From Actinomyces oris (GTDB lineage: Bacteria > Actinomycetota > Actinomycetes > Actinomycetales > Actinomycetaceae): 64,000 bases of DNA. The notes under the pieces were generated by a model. That model searched no databases and had not been told where the DNA came from. It was given only the letters and a program-made list of their open reading frames with translations. Shown piece by piece: positions 44,936 through 53,392 of this stretch. The first letter of the stretch is position 1. Every line of letters begins with the position of its first letter. A program made the position numbers and the translations under genes. The DNA lies in assembly GCF_001553935.1 (NCBI RefSeq), contig NZ_CP014232.1:2294001-2358000 (forward strand), given 5' to 3'.

Positions 44936-46768
44936 GTGCTGCACAGACTCTCCACCTCCTTCATCCGTACCCTGCGCGAGGACCCGGCCGACGCCGAGGT
45001 CGCCAGCCACCGCCTGCTCGTGCGCGCCTGCTACGTCCGCCGGGCCGCCCCCGGGGTCTACACCTGGCTGCCGCTGGGGCTGCGGACGCTGCGCAAGATC
45101 GAGGACATCGTGCGCCAGGAGATGGACGCCATGGGCGGCCAGGAGGTCCACTTCCCGGCCCTCCTGCCGGCCGAGCCCTACCAGGCCACCGGACGCTGGG
45201 ACGACTACGGCCCCACCCTGTTCAAGCTCCGCGACCGCAAGGACGGGGACTACCTGCTGGCCCCCACCCACGAGGAGATGTTCACCCTCGCGGTCAAGGA
45301 CCTCTACTCCTCCTACAAGGACCTGCCGGCCGTCATCTACCAGATTCAGACCAAGTACCGTGACGAGGCCCGCCCCCGCGCCGGCATCATCCGCGGCCGC
45401 GAGTTCGTCATGAAGGACTCCTACTCCTTCGACATCGACGACGCCGGCCTGGCCGCCGCCTACCAGGCCCACCGGGACACCTACGAGCGGATCTTCACCC
45501 GCCTGGGCCTGGACTACGTCATCGTCAACGCCATGGCCGGCGCCATGGGCGGATCCCACTCCGAGGAGTTCCTCCACCCCTGCGAGATCGGTGAGGACAC
45601 CTTCGTGCGCTCCTCAAGCGGCTACGCGGCCAACGCCGAGGCGGTCACCACCGTGGTCCCCGAGGCCGTGGACGCCTCCGGGATCGGCCCGGCGCGCGTG
45701 GTCGACACCCCCGACACCCCCACCATCGACTCCCTGGTCGAGCTGTGCAACCGGGCCTACCCGCGCTCCGACGGGCGGGCCTGGACGGCCGCCGACACCC
45801 TCAAGAACGTCGTCGTCACCCTCATCCACCCCGGCGGCGAGCGCGAGCTGCTGGTCGTCGGCGTGCCCGGGGACCGCGACGTCGACATGAAGCGCCTGGA
45901 GGCCGCCGTCGCCCCCGCCGAGGTCGAGATGGCCGGCGACACCGACTTCGAGACCCACCCCGAGCTCGTGCGCGGCTACATCGGCCCCACCGCCATCGGC
46001 CCGAACTCCCCGCTGCGGCGTGTGGAGAAGCTCGAGGACGGCACCGAGGTCCTCGCCGGCTCCGTGCGCTACCTCGTCGACCCCCGGATCGTGGAGGGAA
46101 CCAGCTGGGTCACCGGTGCCAACACCGACAAGAAGCACGTCCTGGACCTGGTCATGGGGCGCGACTTCACCGCCGACGGCACCATCGAGGCCGCCGAGGT
46201 CCGTGAGGGCGACCCCGCCCCCGACGGCTCAGGCCCCCTCCACCTGGCCCGCGGTATCGAGATCGGCCACATCTTCGAGCTGGGACGCAAGTACTCCCAG
46301 GCCCTGGGACTGACCGTCCTGGACGAGAACGGCAAGGCCCGCGTAGTCACCATGGGCTCCTACGGCATCGGCGTCAGCCGCGTCATGGCCGCCCTGGCCG
46401 AGGCCAACCACGACGACAAGGGGCTGACCTGGCCCGTCCAGATCGCCCCCTACCACGTGCAGGTCCTGGCCACCGGCAAGGACCAGGCCGTCTTCGACGT
46501 CGCCGAGCAGATCGCCTCATCCCTGGATGCCGACGGCGTCGAGGTCCTCTACGACGACCGCCGCAAGGTCTCCGCCGGGGTGAAGTTCGCCGACGCCGAG
46601 CTCCTCGGCCTGCCCTATACGCTGGTCGTCGGCCGGGACCTGGCCAAGGAGGGGACCGTGGAGATCCGCGATCGCCGCACCGGCGAGCGCCGCTCTGTGT
46701 CCGCCGACGCCGCAGCGGCCGAGCTCAGCTCCACCGTCCGCGCCGCGCTGGAGGCCGCCCGTCACTGA
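44936..46768 (+). CDS. proS: Prolyl-tRNA synthetase
   Basis: 610 residues, bacterial (type 1) ProRS with the editing insertion between class II motifs 2 and 3. Motifs: '[21 protein letters not shown]' (motif 1), '[21 protein letters not shown]' region (motif 2), editing domain about 220-400, and '[21 protein letters not shown]' (motif 3). The anticodon-binding domain starts about 500. It charges tRNA-Pro. The GTG start lacks an SD and is preceded by TAGGAT at leaderless spacing. Convergent with the helicase, 13 bases apart. Confidence 0.97.
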   Translation: MLHRLSTSFIRTLREDPADAEVASHRLLVRACYVRRAAPGVYTWLPLGLRTLRKIEDIVRQEMDAMGGQEVHFPALLPAEPYQATGRWDDYGPTLFKLRDRKDGDYLLAPTHEEMFTLAVKDLYSSYKDLPAVIYQIQTKYRDEARPRAGIIRGREFVMKDSYSFDIDDAGLAAAYQAHRDTYERIFTRLGLDYVIVNAMAGAMGGSHSEEFLHPCEIGEDTFVRSSSGYAANAEAVTTVVPEAVDASGIGPARVVDTPDTPTIDSLVELCNRAYPRSDGRAWTAADTLKNVVVTLIHPGGERELLVVGVPGDRDVDMKRLEAAVAPAEVEMAGDTDFETHPELVRGYIGPTAIGPNSPLRRVEKLEDGTEVLAGSVRYLVDPRIVEGTSWVTGANTDKKHVLDLVMGRDFTADGTIEAAEVREGDPAPDGSGPLHLARGIEIGHIFELGRKYSQALGLTVLDENGKARVVTMGSYGIGVSRVMAALAEANHDDKGLTWPVQIAPYHVQVLATGKDQAVFDVAEQIASSLDADGVEVLYDDRRKVSAGVKFADAELLGLPYTLVVGRDLAKEGTVEIRDRRTGERRSVSADAAAAELSSTVRAALEAARH

Positions 46769-46781
46769 ACGGCACGGCTGC

Positions 46782-49700
46782 TCAGTCCTCCATCCAGCGC
46801 CTGGTACGGCGCAGCTCGACTCGTCCGGTGGGACCACCGCTGCCGAGGCAGGACAGGAGCGCTGCCGCGTCATCGGCGTCGGCCACCAGGTGAAGCCGGC
46901 ACGGACCCACCCGTGTGGACCAGGAATGGAGGAAAGCCTCCATATCGGCTCGTGAGCGGGCCAGGGCCGTCGGAACCGCAAGGTGAACACTGTCATCGTG
47001 GTTCCATGCCCCCAGCGCCAGCAGCCTTCCCAGGAGACGCCGCAGCCCGTTCAGAGGCTGCTCGGCCGTGCCCTGCGCCAATGTTGCGGTAGTGGCCTCG
47101 AGGATGAAACGGGGACGGCGCCCCGGGGAGCTCAGGAGCTCGGTGAGGATGTCGGCGAACCGAGCGCTCTGACGGGTCCCCACCCCGTCCAGGCCGATCA
47201 GCACCCGCGGACGCGATCCGCCGAGCGAATCGGTGGGACTCTCGCGAACCACGAGGTCGGGGCGGGGCCCGTCAGAGGAGTCCCCGTCGGCAGTGAGGTC
47301 GTATCGCGACAGGGCGACATCGAGAACGGCGCGAGCCGCAGCGCTCCAGAAGGCCGTGGGTGATCCCCGGCGCAGCAGACCCGGGGCACTCGTGATCTCG
47401 ACCGCCTCCAGCGCTCGGCCATGGCCGCGTCGTGACACCCGGTGCGCCGCGGGTGCTTGAGCGAGCCATCGCCGCGACTCGACCCGACGATCGAGGCCTG
47501 CCAGGGTAGCGGAGTTGAGGGCATCAATATCCTCCGGGGCGGCGCCGTCACCCAGTTTGTCGAGAAGGCGGCGCTGGACCGGTGCCAGCATGGCGTCGAG
47601 GCCCGTCTCGACGACAGGAGTGCCACAAGGCTCGTCGGAGGCCGAGACTGGGGAGGCCTCGGGGTCATCGATCCGAACCAGTGACCACAGGTGCTCGGCC
47701 TTGCGACGCAGTCGGTTCAGGTCCGGGGCCGAGCGCAGGCGGGGATGGCTTGGCAGGAGGCAGGTGACGGACCAGTTGTGAGCGACCTTGTCGCCCCAGC
47801 CAGGGTCCAGACGCATCGTGCGGCCGCGCAGCTGCTGCGTTGAGGCCGAGGTCGTCGCCGCCGTGAGATCGATGAGCGTGTTGACGGCGGGGCAGTCCCA
47901 GCCCTCGCCGAGAAGCCCCCGGGTGCCCACGACGAGCCGTATCTCCCCGGCAGTGACCAGCTCACTGACGGCCAGGACGAGCCCGGCGCTGCCAACTCCC
48001 TGCCCGGTGACCGAGAGCATCCAGCCGTCATCGGTGGCGGGGAGTGCGAGACCGGTGCTCCGACGCAGCCGATCCAGTAGCGAGGTATCACCGCTGGCCA
48101 GGCTCAGGCGAGAGCCGGTCAGCAGCACCGGGTGCAAGGAGCGAAGATCCGCATCACTGAGCAGCGTACTCATACAACGCACCGCACCTCCCGCAGGGCC
48201 GGGGTGTGACCCCGGGACCAGGACGTCAAGCGCTCGGTGAGGAGCCGAGTGCTCGGCCGCATCGGTGACAACCACTGCCCGCAGCCGATCACCGATGGAG
48301 TCGAGCTCGTGACGCAGGATGTCGATGACAGCCGTGTCCTTGGCCCTGGAGACGGCAGTGATGGTATCCACCGGGGATCGTCCCGCCCGGATACCGGAAT
48401 CGGTCAGGTACAGCCCGAAACCTCTCAGCAGCTCGCGTGTGGACTCCCAGTCCCGCCGGCGCTCCGGCACTGCCAGGAGCCGGTCATGAGCGTACCGCCC
48501 CAGGAGCCTGAGCTCATCGTCAAGATCGAGCAGGTCGAGCTCGGGCAGGAGCGGGACAACTCGAGTACTCAGAGCCGTGCCCCGGTAGCTGCCTGTCCTG
48601 CGCAGCAGCGCTGCTGCGGTCGCGGCCAGCAGCGGGTCGGCGTCGAAACCCGCGACGATCCGACGCACCAGTTCGTCCTCCTCGTGAGGCCTCGCTGTCG
48701 TAGGGGCATGGTCGTCATCCGCTCCAGCGATGCGAGGCAACGGCCCCGACCCGCTCCCGTCACCTGGAGCCGTGGACGACATGGGCGGGGCGACGACCTC
48801 AAGCAGGTAGTCGATGCCGTCGGGGCTCAGCAGCAGCTCGCCCACCCGGTGATGGAGCTCCTCTCCGGCGGTAGCCAGGAACTCCGTCTCCTCCGGGGAC
48901 GGGAGCGTGAACCAGGCCAGTTGACGGCAGGGGGCGAGGTGACCGGCACGGATGACGGCCGGAACCGGAACCTCAGCGTCGACGTCGCCCAGGAGCGCAC
49001 GATAACGGCGGGCCGACCGGTCCTCACCCGAGGGCTCAGTGGCCGTCAGACCGATGAGCGTGGGGGACAGGCCGACCCGTTTCAGACGCCGTACGAGGTA
49101 GTAGACGACGACGGCCCAGTGGGCCTTGAGGTGGTGGCACTCGTCGAGGACGATGGTGGCGACTCCCGCCGTGACGAGTGCGTCCAGGCGTGCCCGGGCA
49201 CCGGGCCCCAGAATCGAGTCGATGGCGTCGTCGTCGAGCTCATCGACCTGACGGCGGATGGTGGCAGTGCGTGAACGGAGTCCACGGGTGTAGGCCCGAG
49301 GATTATCGGCCTCCAGCCGCTTCAGCCATGCCTCGGCGCTCACGGCGCTTCGTCCGCCGGCCGTGAGCTCAGTGACCCAGTGCGAGCGGGCCACGTTGCT
49401 CCAGGTGGGGGAGGAGCCGACGACGGCCAGGGACTGATAGGTCAGCACTGTCAGGTCGGCGGCTTCTGCCGCCTGATCTGGACGCGTGCCCGGCAGGTGG
49501 GCGCCGACGGAACCAGTGACCGAAGGGGAGCCGAAGGAGGAGGTGAAGAGCTCCTGTGCCTGATGGATCCACTGGGCCCCGATGACGGTGGTGGGTGTCA
49601 GGACGAGCGCACGACGGCCGTTGCGCACGGCCAGCTCCAGCCCCATGAGGGTCTTTCCCGCTCCCGGTGGCGCCAGCAGGTGAAGCGTGGCTCCGTCGTC

Positions 49701-49805
49701 GGGATGGAGCCGGTCAAGGAGACTCTGCTGGTAGTCGTGTAACGGCACTCGACGTGTCCACCGGCGCAGCGGGTGCTGCGCAGTGGGGGCGGCTGCGCTC
49801 GTCAT
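46782..49805 (-). CDS. Large DEAD/DEAH-type SF2 helicase of unknown role
   Basis: 1007 residues. Motif I is LAPPGAGKTLMG (K51), motif II DECHH (221-225), motif III LIGLTATEPSGE, motif V 'LLGEGWDCPAVNTLIDL' and motif VI QLRGRTMRLD (from residue 658). The motif V form is typical of Res-subunit-like helicases of restriction and defence systems. Between motifs III and V lies an insert of over 300 residues, and residues about 670-1007 show no motif I recognise. No nuclease, methylase or other defence gene is adjacent, so it acts alone or with distant partners. GAGGTGAG precedes its ATG. It interrupts the proS-DUF4439-rimP order known from mycobacteria. Confidence 0.85.
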   Translation of the reverse strand: MTSAAAPTAQHPLRRWTRRVPLHDYQQSLLDRLHPDDGATLHLLAPPGAGKTLMGLELAVRNGRRALVLTPTTVIGAQWIHQAQELFTSSFGSPSVTGSVGAHLPGTRPDQAAEAADLTVLTYQSLAVVGSSPTWSNVARSHWVTELTAGGRSAVSAEAWLKRLEADNPRAYTRGLRSRTATIRRQVDELDDDAIDSILGPGARARLDALVTAGVATIVLDECHHLKAHWAVVVYYLVRRLKRVGLSPTLIGLTATEPSGEDRSARRYRALLGDVDAEVPVPAVIRAGHLAPCRQLAWFTLPSPEETEFLATAGEELHHRVGELLLSPDGIDYLLEVVAPPMSSTAPGDGSGSGPLPRIAGADDDHAPTTARPHEEDELVRRIVAGFDADPLLAATAAALLRRTGSYRGTALSTRVVPLLPELDLLDLDDELRLLGRYAHDRLLAVPERRRDWESTRELLRGFGLYLTDSGIRAGRSPVDTITAVSRAKDTAVIDILRHELDSIGDRLRAVVVTDAAEHSAPHRALDVLVPGSHPGPAGGAVRCMSTLLSDADLRSLHPVLLTGSRLSLASGDTSLLDRLRRSTGLALPATDDGWMLSVTGQGVGSAGLVLAVSELVTAGEIRLVVGTRGLLGEGWDCPAVNTLIDLTAATTSASTQQLRGRTMRLDPGWGDKVAHNWSVTCLLPSHPRLRSAPDLNRLRRKAEHLWSLVRIDDPEASPVSASDEPCGTPVVETGLDAMLAPVQRRLLDKLGDGAAPEDIDALNSATLAGLDRRVESRRWLAQAPAAHRVSRRGHGRALEAVEITSAPGLLRRGSPTAFWSAAARAVLDVALSRYDLTADGDSSDGPRPDLVVRESPTDSLGGSRPRVLIGLDGVGTRQSARFADILTELLSSPGRRPRFILEATTATLAQGTAEQPLNGLRRLLGRLLALGAWNHDDSVHLAVPTALARSRADMEAFLHSWSTRVGPCRLHLVADADDAAALLSCLGSGGPTGRVELRRTRRWMED

Positions 49806-49808
49806 GTC

Positions 49809-49922
49809 TCACCTCGGGGCTGCGTCGCCCTGGAGGTCGGCCAGGCGCTCCATCCACAACAAGAGCTGGTCCACGGCCGCAAGGGCGGCGATGGCGGCCA
49901 CGGCCGTCACAAGAAGATGCAT
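49809..49922 (-). CDS. 37-residue putative membrane peptide upstream of the helicase
   Basis: A short frame from ATG 49922 to a stop three bases before the helicase ATG. The product has one hydrophobic helix (VTAVAAIAALAAV), then an amphipathic 'LLLWMERLADLQ' and a basic end. Its ATG begins one base after the stop of the lipoprotein gene. Tight packing on both sides suggests translational coupling from the lipoprotein through to the helicase. It could be a leader peptide or a small membrane protein. No SD of note and no known family, so confidence is low. Confidence 0.35.
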   Translation of the reverse strand: MHLLVTAVAAIAALAAVDQLLLWMERLADLQGDAAPR

Positions 49923-49923
49923 G

Positions 49924-50973
49924 TCAGGCGGCGTAGCCGGGCAGGGAGGAGAAATCCGCGCCCCAGGCGGTGGCGCGCCGGGCGGCGTCGACCGCACCGG
50001 TGACGGCCGCTTCGCGGGCCGGGCTGGAGGCCTTGGCGGAACCGGCCTCCTGCACCTCTGCCGACACGACGTTGGACCACACCTGCCGGGCCCAGAGCAC
50101 CTGGGTGCTCACGCTGGGGTCTGTGGACTCACTCGGTGCGGCGTAGGCGCCCAACCGTTTGTCCTCGGAGCCTGCAGCCACCGCGGCGTTGACCACGGAG
50201 GTGGCGGCCTTGGCGTCAGCGACCGCCCGAGTGCGCTGGGAGTCGTCACTGCGCGCCGCAAGCGCCTCCATGGCGTAGCGGGCCGCGTCGTAGGAGGTCA
50301 GCAGACCGGAGCTGATCTTGGAGCCCTGCGCCACCTCCACCCGTGACTTGTCCGCTGAGCTCGGCGGCTGGAAGAGATCATGCTGGAGACTCCAGGCCAC
50401 CGTCAGCGAGGTGAAGAGCCGGACATCCTGCTCCGAGGCGGCGGCGATCGCCGCCCGGCGGGCCAGCGTCGATCCATCGGCCAGGGCCGCGGCCAGGTCC
50501 TGTGCGGAGGCACCCGCCGAGGCCGACGGCACCGGAGCCACCGTGGGGTAGGCGGAGGGCACCTGTGAGGGCCAGGGCTGCCATACCCCGCCCAAGGTCT
50601 CGAGCTGGGCGTCAGCCGTCTGCTTGACCCCCTCGGCCAGGGCCGCGGTCGTGGCATCCCCGCCGCCGGCCTGTGCGACCACACCGGCAGTGGAGGAGAT
50701 GAGCGCGGCCTGCCTGGCCAGGCCATCTCGAGCCGTCTCCGCCGCTGAGGCTGACGGCAGGGACGCCGGGGAGCCCTTCCCCAGGCGCAGCCCGCAACCG
50801 CTCAGCGTCGCGGTCAGAGCCGTTCCCACCGCGAGCACCGCGGTACGGCGCGTCAAGCCGTGACCTGCCGCACCGGTGCCGCCACTGGTACGGGGCCTGA
50901 CGCCGACCTGGTCACGATAGGGCGGCTGAGAGCCGTTCGACTGAGTGGGCAGGGGAGGGCGGCGAGTGTTCAC
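49924..50973 (-). CDS. Tat-type lipoprotein with DUF4439-like C-terminal domain
   Basis: 349 residues from GTG 50973 (GGGAGGA eight bases upstream). A long N-terminal region carries 'LTRRTAVLAVGTALTATLSGC', a twin-Arg signal ending in a lipobox with Cys60 as the lipidated residue. The mature protein is helical and Ala-rich; the C-terminal half ('VAWSLQHDLFQP', 'SYDAARYAMEALAARS', 'RQVWSNVVSAEVQEAGSA') looks like the ferritin-like DUF4439 domain of actinobacterial proteins encoded opposite rimP. Function is unknown. Divergent from rimP across 124 bases, a conserved arrangement. Confidence 0.8.
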   Translation of the reverse strand: MNTRRPPLPTQSNGSQPPYRDQVGVRPRTSGGTGAAGHGLTRRTAVLAVGTALTATLSGCGLRLGKGSPASLPSASAAETARDGLARQAALISSTAGVVAQAGGGDATTAALAEGVKQTADAQLETLGGVWQPWPSQVPSAYPTVAPVPSASAGASAQDLAAALADGSTLARRAAIAAASEQDVRLFTSLTVAWSLQHDLFQPPSSADKSRVEVAQGSKISSGLLTSYDAARYAMEALAARSDDSQRTRAVADAKAATSVVNAAVAAGSEDKRLGAYAAPSESTDPSVSTQVLWARQVWSNVVSAEVQEAGSAKASSPAREAAVTGAVDAARRATAWGADFSSLPGYAA

Positions 50974-50999
50974 CGGGGAATCCTCCCACAGACGGCAGG

Positions 51000-51005
51000 T
51001 AGCAT
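51000..51005 (+). promoter_or_regulatory. Possible -10 box of rimP-nusA
   Basis: TAGCAT in GCAGGTAGCATGATC, about 90 bases before the rimP ATG. Short direct repeats of GACCAC/GACCAT and GTTGAC lie just downstream (51017-51050). Confidence 0.35.
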
Positions 51006-51097
51006 GATCCCGACCTCGACCACCTCGACCATGTTGACTATGTTGACCACGTCCATCCGGGCCCTCGGCCCGGGCCAGTACGGGAGGAAGAACGACC

Positions 51098-51616
51098 ATG
51101 GCAGCCTCTGATCAGCGCAAGGATCCGCGACAGCGCGCTGACGCGCTGGCCCGCAGTCTCGCCGATCTGCTCTCTCCGATCGTCAACGACGCCGGGCTTC
51201 ATCTTGAGAGCGTGGAGACCACCCGGGCGGGAAAGTACTCGGTTGTGCGCGTCTTCGTGGACCTGCTGGATGGTCCCGGAGACCTCGATCTTGACGCCCT
51301 GGGGCCCGTGACCGCGGCCATCTCCCAGGCCCTCGACGAGGCCGACCCCGTCAAGGGTCAGTACACCCTCGAGGTCTCCACCCCCGGAGCCGAGCGGGAG
51401 CTGACCACCCTGCGTCACTTCCGGCGTGCCGTTGGTCATAGTGCCCGGGTGCGCACGGCCGACGACGAGCTCACCGGCGTCGTCACCGCGGCCGAGGAGG
51501 ACGACGAGGCCAGTGACCACAACGGTGGCATGGTCGGGATCGAGGTCGACGGCGTCGAGCGCCGCATCGCGTTGGGGGACATCACCGAGGCGAGGATGGT
51601 GCTGGCCGGGCTCTAG
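51098..51616 (+). CDS. rimP: Ribosome maturation factor RimP
   Basis: 172 residues. Assists 30S assembly. The N-terminal domain shows 'LSPIVNDAGLHLESVETTRAGKYSVVRVFVD' and 'ALDEADPVKGQYTLEVSTPGAERELT', the family signature; the C-terminal Sm-like domain follows ('GMVGIEVDGVERRIALGDITEARMV'). AGGA precedes ATG 51098. First gene of the rimP-nusA-ylxR-infB series, which is conserved in bacteria. Confidence 0.95.
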   Translation: MAASDQRKDPRQRADALARSLADLLSPIVNDAGLHLESVETTRAGKYSVVRVFVDLLDGPGDLDLDALGPVTAAISQALDEADPVKGQYTLEVSTPGAERELTTLRHFRRAVGHSARVRTADDELTGVVTAAEEDDEASDHNGGMVGIEVDGVERRIALGDITEARMVLAGL

Positions 51617-51809
51617 AACCGGGCAACAGGCCGAAGATCCATCAGATGCTCCCCGCGGATAGTCACCGGGAATAATGTGTGTCCTGATAACTGATAGGTT
51701 GACGTGCCGGCCCGGACAGACGTGATGGACCATCCGACCCGTCACGGGCTACCGTCAACGGGAGCCCAGTGCAGACCCGCTCAGCGGACCAGAGAGGACC
51801 CAAGGACCC

Positions 51810-52850
51810 ATGGACATCAATATGCCGGAGCTGCGAGGCGCTGCCGACGAGCTCGGTATTGACCTGGACAACCTGCTGCCCGCTATCGAGGACGCCATCC
51901 TGGGGGCCTACTCCAAGGTGCCCGGGGCCATCCGTGGTGCCCACGTCGAGATTGACCGTCGCACCGGGCACATGAGCGTCCTGGCCCCGGAGGTCGACGA
52001 GGAGGACCAGCCCACGGGGGAGTACTTCGACGACACCCCCGATGACTTCGGTCGCATCGCCCAGGCCACTGCCCGCAGCGTCATCGTCCAGCGCATCCAG
52101 GACCGCCGCGACTTCGAGGTCCTGGGCGCCTTCAAGGACAAGACCGGCGAGCTGATCTCCGGCACCGTCGAGCAGGGGCGCGACCCCCGCATCGTCTACG
52201 TGCGCCTGGACGAGGAGCACGAGGGCATCATGCCTCCCCATGAGCAGGTCCCCGGCGAGCGCTACCGCCATGGCGATCGTGTGCGCGCCTACGTCACCGA
52301 CGTCTCGCGCGGCACCCGCGGGGCTCAGATCATCCTGTCGCGCACCCACCCGGGTCTGGTTCGCAAGCTCTTCGAGCGCGAGGTTCCCGAGCTCTCCTCC
52401 GGTGACGTCGAGATCGTCTCCGTCGCCCGGGAGGCCGGGCACCGAACCAAGATGGCTGTGCGTTCCAAGGTGCGCGGCGTCAACGCCAAGGGCGCCTGCA
52501 TCGGCCCCATGGGGCAGCGGGTGCGCGCGGTCATGACCGAGCTCGGTGGAGAGAAGATCGACATCGTGGACTACTCGGAGGACCCGGCCCGCTTCATCGC
52601 CAACGCCCTGTCCCCGGCCCGCGTGGCCGCCGTGGGCGTCATCGACGCCGAGGAGCGCACCGCTCGCGCCATCGTCCCCGACTTCCAGCTCTCCCTGGCC
52701 ATCGGCAAGGAGGGGCAGAACGCCCGTCTGGCCGCGCGCCTGACCGGCTGGAAGATCGACATCCACGCTGATGCCGAGTCCGGTGAGATCACCCCTGGCC
52801 AGGGGTCCCAGTCCGACGACGTGACAGGTCCCTCAGAGCTGGGCGACTGA
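51810..52850 (+). CDS. nusA: Transcription termination/antitermination protein NusA
   Basis: 346 residues, the short actinobacterial form without the C-terminal acidic repeats. N-terminal domain 1-130, S1 domain about 135-200 ('ELISGTVEQGRDPRIVYVRL'), then two KH domains with 'GVNAKGACIGPMGQRVRAVM' and 'LAIGKEGQNARLAARLTGWKIDI'. NusA binds RNA polymerase and modulates pausing and termination. GAGAGGAC lies about ten bases before ATG 51810. A gap of 193 bases separates it from rimP. Confidence 0.97.
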   Translation: MDINMPELRGAADELGIDLDNLLPAIEDAILGAYSKVPGAIRGAHVEIDRRTGHMSVLAPEVDEEDQPTGEYFDDTPDDFGRIAQATARSVIVQRIQDRRDFEVLGAFKDKTGELISGTVEQGRDPRIVYVRLDEEHEGIMPPHEQVPGERYRHGDRVRAYVTDVSRGTRGAQIILSRTHPGLVRKLFEREVPELSSGDVEIVSVAREAGHRTKMAVRSKVRGVNAKGACIGPMGQRVRAVMTELGGEKIDIVDYSEDPARFIANALSPARVAAVGVIDAEERTARAIVPDFQLSLAIGKEGQNARLAARLTGWKIDIHADAESGEITPGQGSQSDDVTGPSELGD

Positions 52851-52968
52851 ACCGCCCTGCGGGGCGATGTAGACTTTCCGGCGGACCTTTGCGGGTCCTG
52901 CGCCGAGATTCCTCGGCTGCGGTACCCGCGTCAGCGGTTGCAGAGCAGCGGAAGGACGCCGACGGACG

Positions 52969-53301
52969 GTGGTCACCATCCCCCACGTGCCCGAGCGCAC
53001 CTGCATCGGCTGTCGACAAAAGGCCCCGCGGACGCAGCTGCTGCGTCTCGTCCTGACGCCGAGCGGTGAGCTCGACGTCGATGCCCGGGCCGTCAGACCC
53101 GGGCGCGGCGCCTGGATCCACCCGGATCCGGTGTGCCTCGACCTCACTGAGCGACGACGCGCCGCTTCACGTGCTCTGCGCACCAGTGGACCACTGGATG
53201 TGGCCCGGGTGCGCGGGTTCCTGGAGCGGAGGCTGGTCAACGACGGCGAGGTCCCCGCCTCCCGACCGGGTGAGCGGACCACCGATAGCGAAGGCGGGTA
53301 G
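52969..53301 (+). CDS. ylxR: YlxR family RNA-binding protein
   Basis: 110 residues. The N-terminal 'HVPERTCIGCRQKAPRTQLLRLV' and 'RPGRGAWIHPDPVCLDL' form the YlxR (DUF448) fold, a small basic nucleic-acid-binding protein encoded between nusA and infB in most bacteria. The C-terminal about 30 residues are variable. The GTG start gives the family's usual N-terminus; AGGA-type SD sequence lies upstream. Reported roles in transcription control and RNase P function are family knowledge, not visible here. Confidence 0.92.
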   Translation: MVTIPHVPERTCIGCRQKAPRTQLLRLVLTPSGELDVDARAVRPGRGAWIHPDPVCLDLTERRRAASRALRTSGPLDVARVRGFLERRLVNDGEVPASRPGERTTDSEGG

Positions 53302-53392
53302 GAAGCCGATGGGCACCCGATGAGTACCCAGCGATGAGCTGCCTCTAGAAGCACCCACCCCTGTCCGGGGTGGGAAACCGGACAGGAGAAAA

